Part shown: positions 44,644 to 53,890 of the stretch, piece after piece
Position numbering within the stretch: position 1 is the stretch's first letter
How the letters are laid out: each line of letters begins with the position of its first letter
NCBI RefSeq assembly: GCF_007004665.1
Contig: NZ_ML660052.1
Location: 744,001-808,000, forward strand
Reading direction: 5' to 3'
Origin: Denitrobaculum tricleocarpae
GTDB taxonomy: Bacteria > Pseudomonadota > Alphaproteobacteria > Kiloniellales > Kiloniellaceae
Length of the DNA stretch: 64,000 bases
Position numbers and translations under genes: made by a program
The notes under the pieces: model-generated
Told to the model about the DNA's origin: nothing
What the model saw: only the letters and a program-made list of their open reading frames with translations
The model's database searches: none

Positions 44644-45939
44644 TTATTGGGCCGCTTCTTCGCCTTGACCGTCCATTGCCGTAGAGTCTGAGGTCTTGTC
44701 GTTATCGGTTTCTTCCTGCGTGAGCTGCGCCAGGGGCAGGCTCACGATGACCCGGGTTACGCCCTCCGAAGCGGCGCGCACGAAATCGATTTTTGCCGAG
44801 ATCAGACGGGCCCGGACCCGCATATTGTCGACGCCTCCGGGAGAGCGGTCCCAGGCCCCGGCGGGGCCGTCGCCGTTGTCCTCAACCGTGACGGCCAGAT
44901 GGGTCGCGGAGGTGTCGATAGAGACCCTGATCTTGCGGGCGCGGCCATGCTTGACCGCATTGTTGATGGCTTCCTGCACGATGCGGAACAGGGTTTGACG
45001 CAGAGGCTCCGGGCCGATGTCCAGCAGGGAGGCGGTGTTGTCGATGACCGTCGTTCTGATCGGTGGCTGCGCGCTGGCGACGGAGCGTTCCAGCTGCGCC
45101 TCCACCGCCTGGCTGAAGCCGAAGAGCTCCAGGATACCGGGCTTGGTGTCTTCGATAATACGCCGTAGCTCTGTAATGCAGGTCGAGATTTCAACGTCCA
45201 GTTCAGCCAGATCCGAGGCCCGCAGGCTGGGCTGGCGTTGCAGGTGCGAGAGCTGACGGGACACGCGGGCGAGATCGGCCAGCGTCTGATCGTGCAGATC
45301 CATCCCGAGCCGCTTGCGCTCATTTTCCATGCCCTCGGTCAAACGCAGGGCGCCGACCCGCAGGGCCTCTTCCCGTCCGCGCGCAGCCCCTTCCGAAAGA
45401 GCAAGCTTCTTGGCTTCTTCACTGCGGATCAGGGCGTAGATGTAGGGAGCCAGCAGGTCCGCAATCTCGCGGGCCATGGCAACGTCCTGCTCGCTGTAGC
45501 GGTTCTTTTCATGGCTTGAGATATTAAGAGCGCCGTGGATCGTGCCATGAACCCGGAACGGGACGTGGAGCCTGCTGTGCAGCCGCGCTTCATAGATCGG
45601 GGCATCGAAGGCGCCGTCGAAATGGAACCGCGCGTCCTGCCAGGCGTCGCCGGTCAAAAGGTGGTCGACTTCGCCCCACAAGAGCTGGCGGATCGGGCTT
45701 TTTTCGATCGGCTTTGGCGTATTAGCCTCGCCCCAACCGGTGGTCACGCCGACCTCGTAGGCCGCGCAGCAATCCCGTGTGTCGGCGAAGATGACCGAGA
45801 TGTCCATGTGATCGTAAGGAATGACCGCCCGGATCTCTCCGGCGACGCGCTGCAGAACCTGCTGAAAGTCCAACTGGCCGGCGACAGCGCGTGATATCGC
45901 CATGTAGCGGTCCAGCAGGGGATTTGTTTGATCGGTCAT
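44644..45939 (-). CDS. Soluble GAF-domain histidine kinase (HisKA_3, NarX/DegS-like)
   Basis: This 431-aa kinase has an N-terminal GAF domain (about 20-165), a linker helix and an HisKA_3 domain with His216 in DLHDQTLADL, then an HATPase domain with NNAVKHG near residue 318 and GGVDNMRVRARLI near 370. There is no membrane segment, so it should sense a cytoplasmic signal via GAF. It presumably phosphorylates the response regulator 31 bases downstream. ATG 45939 is preferred over the longer frame to 45972. Confidence 0.88.
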   Translation of the reverse strand: MTDQTNPLLDRYMAISRAVAGQLDFQQVLQRVAGEIRAVIPYDHMDISVIFADTRDCCAAYEVGVTTGWGEANTPKPIEKSPIRQLLWGEVDHLLTGDAWQDARFHFDGAFDAPIYEARLHSRLHVPFRVHGTIHGALNISSHEKNRYSEQDVAMAREIADLLAPYIYALIRSEEAKKLALSEGAARGREEALRVGALRLTEGMENERKRLGMDLHDQTLADLARVSRQLSHLQRQPSLRASDLAELDVEISTCITELRRIIEDTKPGILELFGFSQAVEAQLERSVASAQPPIRTTVIDNTASLLDIGPEPLRQTLFRIVQEAINNAVKHGRARKIRVSIDTSATHLAVTVEDNGDGPAGAWDRSPGGVDNMRVRARLISAKIDFVRAASEGVTRVIVSLPLAQLTQEETDNDKTSDSTAMDGQGEEAAQ

Positions 45940-46017
45940 AGTGCGAAACTTTCCAGGGAATGAGACTAGCATGGCGTCGCGGCGCCAGCCAGATCTCTCG
46001 GTGCGGCTGCTGCGTTG

Positions 46018-46137
46018 TTATCCACCCGTGCCTCTGCGGATATCCGCAAAGAGACGGGATGAAAACTGCCAAGGCATTCCGTGAAGCCGGGCAGACAGCT
46101 GCCAGAAGATCGCAGTAACCTCGCGGCTCTGAAACAT
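46018..46137 (-). CDS. Possible small protein (39 aa)
   Basis: A short frame from ATG 46137 encodes FQSREVTAIFWQLSARLHGM and ends with a RLFADIRRG sequence. It has protein-like composition and GC-rich codon thirds, but no clear ribosome site. It precedes the histidine kinase on the same strand. It may be chance. Confidence 0.22.
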   Translation of the reverse strand: MFQSREVTAIFWQLSARLHGMPWQFSSRLFADIRRGTGG

Positions 46138-46174
46138 CGGCTCGGTCAAAGCAGGAGCCTGAGGGGAGAGTGTG

Positions 46175-47077
46175 ATGACCGGTGAAATCATCGTGCACGA
46201 CGAAGCTTTTCGATTCCTGGTCAATCCGGCTGCCGGGTTGAAAAGGCTTTGCTCGGGCATGCTCTGGGCCGAGGGCCCGGTCTACTTTCCGCAAGGCGAT
46301 TACCTGCTCTGGAGCGACATTCCAAACAACCGGATGCTGCAGTGGATCGAAGGCCTCGGGATGCGGGTTTACCGGAGTGACTCGCGCAATTCCAACGGCA
46401 ACACCCGGGACCGTGAGGGGCGCCTGGTCACCTGCGAGCACTTGAGCCGAAGCGTGACCCGGACCGAGCCTGACGGGTCAACGACAGTGTTGGCGGAGAG
46501 CTATGACGGTAAACGCTTGAACTCACCCAACGACGTGGTGGTTAAGTCCGATGGCTCCATCTGGTTTACCGATCCCAGCTACGGGATTCTCAGTGACTAT
46601 GAAGGTAAGCAGGCACCGCAGGAGCAGGAGGGCTGTTTCGTCTTCCGGCTGGATAGCACGACGGATGAACTCACCCTTGTGGCCGATGACTTTGTGAAGC
46701 CCAACGGGCTTGCCTTTTCTCCCGACGAGTCACTGCTTTACGTCTCGGATACGGGGCTGTCGCACCAGGCGGACGGTCCCCATCACATCCGGGTTTTCGA
46801 TGTCGTGGATGGTGTGACTCTCAGGAACGGACGGGTTTTTGCGCAGATCGAGAAGGGCGTTCCCGATGGTTTCCGGCTGGACCGCCAGGGCAATCTCTGG
46901 AGCAGTACGGGTGGAGGCGTTCAGTGTTTTTCGCCCGCAGGCCGACTGCTTGGAGAAATTCTGATCGACGAAGCGGTGGCCAACGTGACCTTCGGCGGCC
47001 CAAAGAACAATCGTCTTTTCATAACCGCCACAACCTCGCTTTATGCGATTTACGTCGCTGTCAGCGGCGCCGTCTAA
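46175..47077 (+). CDS. SMP-30/gluconolactonase-like (LRE) family protein
   Basis: The 300-aa protein is a six-bladed beta-propeller of the SMP-30/gluconolactonase/LRE group: LWAEGPVYFPQGDYLLWSDI near residue 30, RLNSPNDVVVKSDGSIWFTD near 115 and VKPNGLAFSPDESLLYVSDT near 170. These carry the acidic and Asn residues that bind the divalent metal. It would hydrolyse a sugar lactone in the cytoplasm and could process the sugar imported by the adjacent CUT2 system (inference). ATG 46175 is preferred to GTG 46172; GGGGAGAG lies 6-8 bases upstream. Confidence 0.87.
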   Translation: MTGEIIVHDEAFRFLVNPAAGLKRLCSGMLWAEGPVYFPQGDYLLWSDIPNNRMLQWIEGLGMRVYRSDSRNSNGNTRDREGRLVTCEHLSRSVTRTEPDGSTTVLAESYDGKRLNSPNDVVVKSDGSIWFTDPSYGILSDYEGKQAPQEQEGCFVFRLDSTTDELTLVADDFVKPNGLAFSPDESLLYVSDTGLSHQADGPHHIRVFDVVDGVTLRNGRVFAQIEKGVPDGFRLDRQGNLWSSTGGGVQCFSPAGRLLGEILIDEAVANVTFGGPKNNRLFITATTSLYAIYVAVSGAV

Positions 47078-47086
47078 GACCTCTTC

Positions 47087-47372
47087 TAACAGGTGGTTTT
47101 TAAGCAGTCGCAGGCGGCTTGATCGGCAGCCAGTTCATCGGGCCTTGCCGGCCGCACTTCTTCAGGGCGCTCCGCTTCCACGCTTTCGTAGACCTGCCCG
47201 ACCAGGATCACGTCGATCGTCTCACCGTCGCGGGTCACGGGCAGGTGCAAACGCTTGGTCCAGCAATGTTCCTTGCCTTCCCATTTGAAGCGTCCCCGAG
47301 AAAACCGGCACGACCTGATCGAGCACGGTTCCGTAAAGACGGCGATTGCGGGTGCCAGCTTGCCGTCATGCC
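47087..47372 (-). pseudogene. PAS_5 domain protein remnant, frameshifted
   Basis: On the minus strand, one frame encodes AGTRNRRLYGTVLDQVVPVF and the adjacent one GRFKWEGKEHCWTKRLHLPV followed by DGETIDVILVGQVYES and a TAG stop. Together they resemble the latter half of a PAS_5 protein, as in 34431-34982. The switch is in a short GGGG run near 47296-47300, so it may be a natural frameshift or a sequencing error. The N-terminal half is absent because the ATPase gene's 3' end lies there. Confidence 0.5.
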
Positions 47373-48392
47373 TTATGAAGTCCGGGACGCTTGCCCGATG
47401 GAAACCCCATTTGCGTCAAAGCGGTGAATGGCTTCGACGTTTGGTGTCAGAAAAAAGCTTTCGCCTGGCTGGCAGAGAGTCTCGCCCGTTGTCCGTACAG
47501 TCAGCAGGCCGTGATCTTCAATCTCGAGGTAGACGAAGGTGTCCGAACCCAGATGCTCGGCGTGACTGACCACAGCTTTCCAGCTTCCGCTGTCGCGCGA
47601 AAGCGAGATGTGTTCGGGGCGGATACCGATCTCGACTGCGCCGAATGCGGCAGCCGCATCGCCGCTGAGAAAATTCATTTTTGGGGAGCCGATGAAGCCC
47701 GCAACGAAAAGGTTGGCCGGGCGTTGGTAGAGTTCCAGGGGATGGCCGACCTGTTCGATCCGCCCTTCGTTCAGCACCACGATCTTGTCGGCGAGAGTCA
47801 TGGCCTCGGTCTGATCATGCGTCACGTAGACCATGGTCGAATTCAGGGTGCGATGCAGCTTGGCGATCTCGATCCGGGTATTGACGCGCAGGGCGGCGTC
47901 CAGGTTCGAGAGCGGTTCGTCGAAGAGGAAGAGCGTCGGCTCGCGCACGATGGCGCGTCCGATGGCGACGCGCTGGCGCTGGCCGCCGGAGAGTTCCGAG
48001 GGCTTGCGGTCCAGCAGGCTTTCGAGGGACAGCATGTCGGCTGCCAGCTGAACCTGCTGCGCGATGCGGTTCCTGTCGGCGCCCGACTGCTTCAGGCCCA
48101 GGCTCATGTTTCCGCGCGCGGTCAGATGCGGGTAGAGGGCGTAGGACTGAAAGACCATGGCGATGCCGCGCTTGGAGGGCGGCAGGTGATCGACCGGTTT
48201 TTCCTCGATCAGCACCTGACCGGCGGTCTGGTCTTCCAGGCCGGCGATGATGCGCAGAAGTGTCGACTTGCCACAGCCGGAGGGGCCGACGAAAACGACG
48301 AACTCACCGCTTTCAACCTCAAGATTGATATCCTTCAGGACCTCGACCGGACCGAAGGATTTACTTATGTTTTGGAGTGTCAGCGATCCCAC
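47373..48392 (-). CDS. CUT1 ABC transporter ATPase (UgpC/MalK-like)
   Basis: The 339-aa ATPase has [19 protein letters not shown], Walker [11 protein letters not shown] near residue 40, signature [14 protein letters not shown], Walker [13 protein letters not shown], and a C-terminal regulatory beta-barrel (TOBE/MalK-like) with GIRPEHISL. It energises the two CUT1 permeases of this operon. The frame runs upstream to 48953 overlapping the oxidoreductase in another frame, but GTG 48392 is the natural start. It is the last gene of the operon, 23 bases after the oxidoreductase. Confidence 0.9.
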   Translation of the reverse strand: MGSLTLQNISKSFGPVEVLKDINLEVESGEFVVFVGPSGCGKSTLLRIIAGLEDQTAGQVLIEEKPVDHLPPSKRGIAMVFQSYALYPHLTARGNMSLGLKQSGADRNRIAQQVQLAADMLSLESLLDRKPSELSGGQRQRVAIGRAIVREPTLFLFDEPLSNLDAALRVNTRIEIAKLHRTLNSTMVYVTHDQTEAMTLADKIVVLNEGRIEQVGHPLELYQRPANLFVAGFIGSPKMNFLSGDAAAAFGAVEIGIRPEHISLSRDSGSWKAVVSHAEHLGSDTFVYLEIEDHGLLTVRTTGETLCQPGESFFLTPNVEAIHRFDANGVSIGQASRTS

Positions 48393-48415
48393 GAATCGGC
48401 CCTTTGTCTTTTCTT

Positions 48416-49477
48416 CTAAAGCTCTACCGCGCGGCCTTCGCGCACGCTCTGATCGGCGGCCAGAACGATGCGCAGGGATTGCACTGCGTCGCGCAGATGG
48501 CGCCCCAGATCCAGGTCTTCGCGGATGGCCTTGAGAACGAAAGCCTGTTCCCGGTCGCAGAGCGCCTGGTGGCCCGGCTCGTCGGCCATGGAGAGCATCT
48601 CGTCCGGCTGTGAGAAAGCGCCCGATGCGTCGAGTGCTGCGGAATGCACCTTGATCTTCGCCGTTTTGGTATGGGTATCGATATCGTCCGACTTCGCGGT
48701 TTCGTCCATGATGATGGAAACGCAGCCGCCCGGGGACATGACGTCCTTCACGAAGTAAGCGGTCTCGGAGATCATCGGACCCCAGGCCGCCTCGTACCAG
48801 CCGTTGGAGCCGTCGTCGAACAGCACCTGCAGGTGACCGTAGTTGTACATGTCGGAGGCAACCTCGTCGCTCAAGCGAACGCCCATGGCATGCACCCGGG
48901 TCGGGCGGGCGTCGGTGATCTGGCACATGACATCCACGTAGTGAACGCCGCAATCGACGATCGGCGAAGTGCTCTCCATCAGGCGTTTGTGGGTCGACCA
49001 GGTGTCGCCGCTGGACTGCTGGTTCAGGTTCATACGCATGACGTAAGGAGGACCCAGCCTGCGGGCCTGGGCGATGAATTCGACCCAGGAGGGGTGGTGG
49101 CGCAGAATGTAGCCGATGACCATTTTCCGCTTCAGCCTGAGTGCGGTCTCCACTACCCGCTCGGCATCCGCGACAGTAGCGGCGAGGGGCTTCTCGACGA
49201 AGACATGGGCGCCCGCATCCATGGCCTTGATGGCGTAGTCCACATGGCTGTCGGTGTAGGTGTTGACCGAGACGAGGTCCGGTCGGGTTTCCTTGAGGGC
49301 TGCTTCATAACTCTCGAAGAAAGGGTAGCCGCTTAAGCCTTCGGACAGTGCAACCGGGGACCGGTTGACCAATCCGACGATCTCGAAGCCTGCGTTGCGG
49401 TGATAAGCATCGGCATGACTGAGGCCCATATTGCCCAGGCCGACGACGAGAACGCGGACAGCATCCGGTGCACTCAC
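48416..49477 (-). CDS. Gfo/Idh/MocA-family oxidoreductase
   Basis: The 353-aa protein has an N-terminal NAD(P)-binding Rossmann fold ([18 protein letters not shown], near residue 8-25) and the catalytic [12 protein letters not shown] motif with the conserved Lys, near residue 95. The C-terminal sheet domain carries a [10 protein letters not shown] motif. It would oxidise or reduce a sugar or sugar derivative, perhaps an imported amino sugar. It overlaps the upstream permease gene by 4 bases (49474-49477), so it belongs to the ABC operon. Confidence 0.87.
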   Translation of the reverse strand: MSAPDAVRVLVVGLGNMGLSHADAYHRNAGFEIVGLVNRSPVALSEGLSGYPFFESYEAALKETRPDLVSVNTYTDSHVDYAIKAMDAGAHVFVEKPLAATVADAERVVETALRLKRKMVIGYILRHHPSWVEFIAQARRLGPPYVMRMNLNQQSSGDTWSTHKRLMESTSPIVDCGVHYVDVMCQITDARPTRVHAMGVRLSDEVASDMYNYGHLQVLFDDGSNGWYEAAWGPMISETAYFVKDVMSPGGCVSIIMDETAKSDDIDTHTKTAKIKVHSAALDASGAFSQPDEMLSMADEPGHQALCDREQAFVLKAIREDLDLGRHLRDAVQSLRIVLAADQSVREGRAVEL

Positions 49478-50313
49478 TTGACAGCTCCCGAGGTGATGCC
49501 GGCAATGAGCTGCCGGGAGAAAATGACGTAGAGGATGAGGACCGGGACGATGGCCAAGGTGAGGGCCGCCAGCACCGCGTTCCAGTTGGTGACGAACTGT
49601 CCGATAAAGACCTGGGCACCCAGCGTGATGGTCTTGGTTTCTTCGCCCGGCGCCAGGATCAGGGGAAACCAGAGGTCATTCCAGATCGGGATCATGGTGA
49701 AGACCGCGACCGTGGCCATGGCCGGGCGCACCAGCGGCAGGACCAGGCGGTAGAAGATCACGTACTCACTCAGACCGTCGATCCGTCCCGCGTTCTTCAG
49801 ATCGTCCGAGATCTGACGCATGAATTCGGACAGGATGAAGATCGCGAGGGGCAGTCCTTGCGCCGTGTAGACCAGGATCAGCGACCAGAGCGTATTCACC
49901 AGCTGCAGATCGGCCATCATCTGGAGGATCGCAACCGTACCCAGGCGGATCGGGATCATGATGCCCAGCGCCAGATAGAGACCGGTCAGCGTGTTGCCGC
50001 GGAAGCGGTATTCGGAGAGGGCGAAGGCCGCCATGGCGCCGAACAGCAGGACGAAAAACAGGGACACAACAGTAACCGTCAGGCTGTTCAAAAAGTAACC
50101 GAAAAAGTCACCCTGCTTGAGCACGGTCTCATAGCCGATCAGGCTGAAGCTGTCGGTGTCGGGAAAGGACAGGGGCGAGCGGAAGATCGCCTTGCGGCTC
50201 TTGAAGGAATTGATCGCGATCAGGATCACCGGAAAGAGCGCGATGATGGTGTAGCCGCCCAGGATCAGGTGGACCAGCGCGGAATGGGTGAGAGAGCGAT
50301 GGGAAAGTCTCAC
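49474..50313 (-). CDS. CUT1 ABC transporter permease (MalG-like)
   Basis: The 279-aa protein has six membrane helices and the EAA-loop motif NAGRIDGLSEYVIFYRLVLP near residue 180. It pairs with the MalF-like protein. GTG 50313 lies 13 bases past the upstream stop and follows a GGCGGGGA sequence; the frame reads further to 50382 but that part overlaps the upstream gene. Confidence 0.88.
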   Translation of the reverse strand: MRLSHRSLTHSALVHLILGGYTIIALFPVILIAINSFKSRKAIFRSPLSFPDTDSFSLIGYETVLKQGDFFGYFLNSLTVTVVSLFFVLLFGAMAAFALSEYRFRGNTLTGLYLALGIMIPIRLGTVAILQMMADLQLVNTLWSLILVYTAQGLPLAIFILSEFMRQISDDLKNAGRIDGLSEYVIFYRLVLPLVRPAMATVAVFTMIPIWNDLWFPLILAPGEETKTITLGAQVFIGQFVTNWNAVLAALTLAIVPVLILYVIFSRQLIAGITSGAVK

Positions 50314-50326
50314 GAGCCGTCCCCGC

Positions 50327-51274
50327 CTACATCTGATAGCGCGTGATGCGCCGCTGGATGACGAAGAGATAGAGCGCGACACCGCTCAGAATGATCAGGA
50401 ACATCACGGTCGCGACCGTAGCGCCCATATGCGGATCGCCCAGCTGCAGCTGGTGTCCGAAGAAGGTCCGGTAGAGCAGGGTGCCCAGAAGGTCGGTCGA
50501 GAAATTCGGTCCGGCCAGCGCGCCCTGCATAGTGTAGATCAGATCGAAGGCGTTGAAGTTTCCGACGAAGGTCAGGATCGAGATGATGCCGATGGTCGGC
50601 AGGATCAGCGGCAGCTTGATTTTCCAGAACTGCGCGGCGCCGGTGACGCCGTCGCATTCCGCCGCTTCCATCAGTTCTTCCGGGATGGACAGCAAGGCCG
50701 CGTAGATCAGGATCATGGGCAGCCCGATGAACTGCCAGACCGAGACCAGGGCCACCGTGGTCAGGGCGTAGGCCTCCTTACCCAGCCAGGGGGCGAAGAG
50801 AAACTTAAGGCCGACAAAATCCAGCAGGGTCGGGGCGACACCCCAGAGCGGGCTCAGGATCAGTTTCCAGCCAAAGCCGACGATGACGAAGGATAGCAAG
50901 GTCGGCAGGAAAATCGCCGTGCGGTAAAAGCTGCGTCCGCGCAGGCGTGGAATACTGAGCAGGGCGGCCAGTGCAATGCCGATGGGGTTCTGCACCAGCA
51001 TGTTGACGATAAAAAAGTAGATGTTGTTCCAGAGCGCGTTCCAGAACTGATCGGACCAGCGTGAGTCGAAAAAGAGATCGGCGAAGTTGGCAAGCCCGAC
51101 GAAGACGGCGCTGTTGTCGACCTCGCGGAAAAGCGACAGCCGCAGGGTTTCCGCCAGCGGATAGATCATCACCAACGTATAGACCGTGGCGGCGGGCAGC
51201 AGGAACACCAGGATATGCCAGCGAAACGGTTTGCGCCCGGATTCTTGCCTATCCACGACGGAACTCCCGATCAC
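50327..51274 (-). CDS. CUT1 ABC transporter permease (MalF-like)
   Basis: The 315-aa membrane protein has six helices and an EAA-loop (EAAECDGVTGAAQFWKIKLP near residue 205). It forms the channel with the MalG-like protein. It lies 69 bases after the solute-binding gene's stop and 13 bases before the next permease. Confidence 0.88.
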   Translation of the reverse strand: MIGSSVVDRQESGRKPFRWHILVFLLPAATVYTLVMIYPLAETLRLSLFREVDNSAVFVGLANFADLFFDSRWSDQFWNALWNNIYFFIVNMLVQNPIGIALAALLSIPRLRGRSFYRTAIFLPTLLSFVIVGFGWKLILSPLWGVAPTLLDFVGLKFLFAPWLGKEAYALTTVALVSVWQFIGLPMILIYAALLSIPEELMEAAECDGVTGAAQFWKIKLPLILPTIGIISILTFVGNFNAFDLIYTMQGALAGPNFSTDLLGTLLYRTFFGHQLQLGDPHMGATVATVMFLIILSGVALYLFVIQRRITRYQM

Positions 51275-51343
51275 GAAGTTTGTGAGTTGAAAGTCCTATC
51301 GGGCCGCAAGACGAAGCACCGCGGCCCGATAGGGTTCCTGCGT

Positions 51344-52633
51344 TTACTGTTGCGGCTTGTACCAGCTGGCGAGGCCGTCCTGCAGACTCTTCGCCGCGTC
51401 TTCGGGAGATTCGCTGCCCTTGATCACGTTTGCAGAAGCGACCCAGGTGGTGTTCTCCAGATTGGGCGTTCCGCGCGAGAGGATCTGATAGGTCGAGCGG
51501 ATCGTCGACTCGCACTTGGCGCGCCAGGTGACGAATTCCTGTGCCAGAGGATCCTCCAGCTTCACGTCATGGCTGGCGAGCGGGAAGAAGCCCGGGAGCG
51601 AATTGGCGTAGATCTCGGCAAACTCGGCCGATGCCACCCATGACAGAAAGGTCTTGGCCGCTTCCGCGTTTCCGGTCTTGGCGTTCATGCCCAGGGCAAT
51701 GTCCACGTGGTCGGAGATATAGCAGGTGTCGCCGGCGGTCTTGACCGGCGGCAGGAAGGCGCCCAGCTCGAAATCGGCCTGAACGTTGAAACCGCTGATC
51801 TCCCAGGATCCCGCCGGGTAGACGGCAGCGCGTCCGAGTGTAAAGAGATTCTGACTGTCCGGGTAGGACTGGGCCTCGAAGCCGTCGCCCAGATAGTCCT
51901 TCCACTTCGCGAGCACACGGTAGGGCTCGACCCAAGGGTCATCGGTGAGCTTCTGCTTGCCCTCGATCAGAGCCAGACGGCCTTCTTCGCCTTTCCAGTA
52001 GTTCGGTCCGATGTTCTGGTAGCCCATGGTCGCGGCTTCCCACTGGTCGGCGGTGCCCATGGCCATGGGAACGTAATTGCCGTCTTCCTTGATCTTGTCG
52101 AGCGCCGCGAAGAACTCCGCTTCGGTGGTTGGCGCTTCGACGCCGACTTCCTTGAAGGCCTCCTTGTTATAGATAAAGCCGTGGATGACCGATGCCATCG
52201 GCACGCAGAAGGTCGTTGCCGCGTCGTCTGTGCTCCAGCCGGACTTGGCGACCGGGCTGAAGTTTTCCATGCCCGGCACGTCGTTGACACTGGCCAGATG
52301 GCCTTTCTCGAAAAGCTGGAGCGAGGCGTCGAAGGGGCGGCAGGTGATCAGATCGCCCGCTGTGCCCGCCTGCAGCTTGGTGTTCAGGGCGGCGTTGTAT
52401 TCGGCCGGCGCAGTCGGAGCGAAGACGATCTTGATCCCAGAATTCTGAGCCTCAAAGGCCGGAATGATCTTGGAGTTCCAGATTTCCAGATCGTCGTTGC
52501 GCCAGCTCTCGATTGTCAGCGTGACATCCTCGGCGCTTGCCGAAGCGGCACCTAAAGCGAAGACCGCGCCGAAAGCGGTTGCGGCAATACCCGCGGTGAA
52601 ACGCGTGCCAACTTTGCAGGTGTTGTTATCCAT
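51344..52633 (-). CDS. CUT1 solute-binding protein
   Basis: The 429-aa extracellular solute-binding family 1 protein has a signal peptide (MDNNTCKVGTRFTAGIAAT, cleavage near ASA-E), then VTLTIESWRNDDLEIWNSKI and a C-terminal two-lobed fold. ATG 52633 overlaps the murQ stop by 8 bases, and AAAGGAA lies about 8 bases upstream. Linkage to murQ and nagA suggests it binds GlcNAc, MurNAc or chito-oligosaccharides in the periplasm; inference. Confidence 0.88.
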   Translation of the reverse strand: MDNNTCKVGTRFTAGIAATAFGAVFALGAASASAEDVTLTIESWRNDDLEIWNSKIIPAFEAQNSGIKIVFAPTAPAEYNAALNTKLQAGTAGDLITCRPFDASLQLFEKGHLASVNDVPGMENFSPVAKSGWSTDDAATTFCVPMASVIHGFIYNKEAFKEVGVEAPTTEAEFFAALDKIKEDGNYVPMAMGTADQWEAATMGYQNIGPNYWKGEEGRLALIEGKQKLTDDPWVEPYRVLAKWKDYLGDGFEAQSYPDSQNLFTLGRAAVYPAGSWEISGFNVQADFELGAFLPPVKTAGDTCYISDHVDIALGMNAKTGNAEAAKTFLSWVASAEFAEIYANSLPGFFPLASHDVKLEDPLAQEFVTWRAKCESTIRSTYQILSRGTPNLENTTWVASANVIKGSESPEDAAKSLQDGLASWYKPQQ

Positions 52634-53609
52634 GGCTGATTTCCTTTTTTCCCTGATCCTTGTTTGCTTCTTTCGTCTCTTCACCGCTCCGGCAGGCCAC
52701 GGAGCCTTCTGTTTCTTCGGCGTTGACTTCAAGCGCCCGCCGCAGGTTGCCCTTCACGCTCGAAAGCAGTGCGTCGGCATCCCGGGCCGAGCGCACACCT
52801 GCGCCCATAAGAATGGCCGGCTTCACGGCGCCGCCCGTTTCCTCGAGATACTGTCCGGCGGTCAAGGCATCGACCCCGCTGGCCCGCGTGACGATATCCG
52901 TCGCCCGTTCCTTCAGCTTACTGTTTTCGGCCCGCAGGTTGACCATCATCCCATCGTAGACATGACCGAGCCTGATCGCGACCAGCGTAGAGAGCAGATT
53001 GAGCGCACACTTTTGGGCGGTGCCGGCATTCATGCGGGTCGAACCGGCCACCACCTCCGGTTCGCTGTCCAGCAGGACCTCGTGCATGCAGAGCTTTAGC
53101 AGGGGGGCATCCGCGTTACAGGCCATGCCAAGTGTGAGTGCCGACGCCGCGCGGGCGGCTTCCATCACGGCAAGGACATAGGGAGTCGAACCGCTGGCGG
53201 AGATGCCGATGACGGAGTCTTGCTTCGTGAGTTCAAGTGGCTCAATTGCGCTGCGGGCTTCTTCCCGGTCGTCCTCAGCACCGTTGTTCAGGCAGCGCAG
53301 AGACTCCTCGCCACCGGCAATCAGGGTCACAATCCGTTCGCTTGGAATGCCGTAGGTGCCTGGAAGTTCGAGTGCGTCGAGACGTGCAATGACTCCTGAG
53401 CTTCCAGCGCCCGCGTAGATAAGACGGCCACCGGATTCGTAACGTCCGACGATATCGGACGCCGCGGCGGAGAGAGCGGGCAGGGCGCGCTGAACCGTGG
53501 CGACGGCACTTGCCTGTCCCTGGAGCATCGCCGTCAGGATGGCATCGTCCTGCCAGGTGTCGAGCCCGCGGTAGCGGTCGCTGACCTGTTCCGTCCGCCG
53601 CAGCGGCAT
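52626..53609 (-). CDS. murQ: N-acetylmuramic acid 6-phosphate etherase
   Basis: MurQ removes D-lactate from MurNAc-6-P, giving GlcNAc-6-P. The 327-aa SIS-domain protein shows IYAGAGSSGVIARLDALE near residue 63 and the family signature EVVAGSTRMNAGTAQKCALN, plus GISASGSTPYVLA. The usual length is about 300; an unrelated Lys/Glu-rich tail (after ~305) is added. It is the first gene of the minus-strand operon, opposite the kinase. In E. coli the substrate comes via a PTS; here a kinase and ABC importer are supplied in the same cluster. Confidence 0.93.
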   Translation of the reverse strand: MPLRRTEQVSDRYRGLDTWQDDAILTAMLQGQASAVATVQRALPALSAAASDIVGRYESGGRLIYAGAGSSGVIARLDALELPGTYGIPSERIVTLIAGGEESLRCLNNGAEDDREEARSAIEPLELTKQDSVIGISASGSTPYVLAVMEAARAASALTLGMACNADAPLLKLCMHEVLLDSEPEVVAGSTRMNAGTAQKCALNLLSTLVAIRLGHVYDGMMVNLRAENSKLKERATDIVTRASGVDALTAGQYLEETGGAVKPAILMGAGVRSARDADALLSSVKGNLRRALEVNAEETEGSVACRSGEETKEANKDQGKKEISHG

Positions 53610-53657
53610 GCGCTTTCCCCCGAAAACCGTTTCAGCTCAAAATGCTTAACAAAGTCT

Positions 53658-53690
53658 TACCAAAAACAATACCAAAATAATACCATTTGT
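53658..53690. promoter_or_regulatory. Three tandem TACCA half-sites in the divergent murQ-kinase promoter
   Basis: TACCA occurs at 53658, 53670 and 53681, spaced 12 and 11 bases, on the face of one helix turn. On the other strand the unit reads TTTTGGTATTRTT. A fourth copy (TTTTGGTATTATA, 53846-53858) lies just before the kinase gene. The sites flank both divergent starts and probably bind the GntR regulator encoded in the same cluster (inference). Confidence 0.5.
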
Positions 53691-53890
53691 CCAGCCGCAA
53701 AAACAGAAGAATTGAATGTGCGGGCCTTTGGCTCATTCCGTCGGATTACTTGCTTGTTTTTGTTTTTAAAAAGTCCGTGATCGACTCAGAGTGAGCGCAG
53801 GCCTGTCAGGTTGCCGAAAAAGATAGACGATTGCAAGTGGACTGCTTTTGGTATTATAAAGGGGCTCGATCAGCATCGGATACAAGTGGC

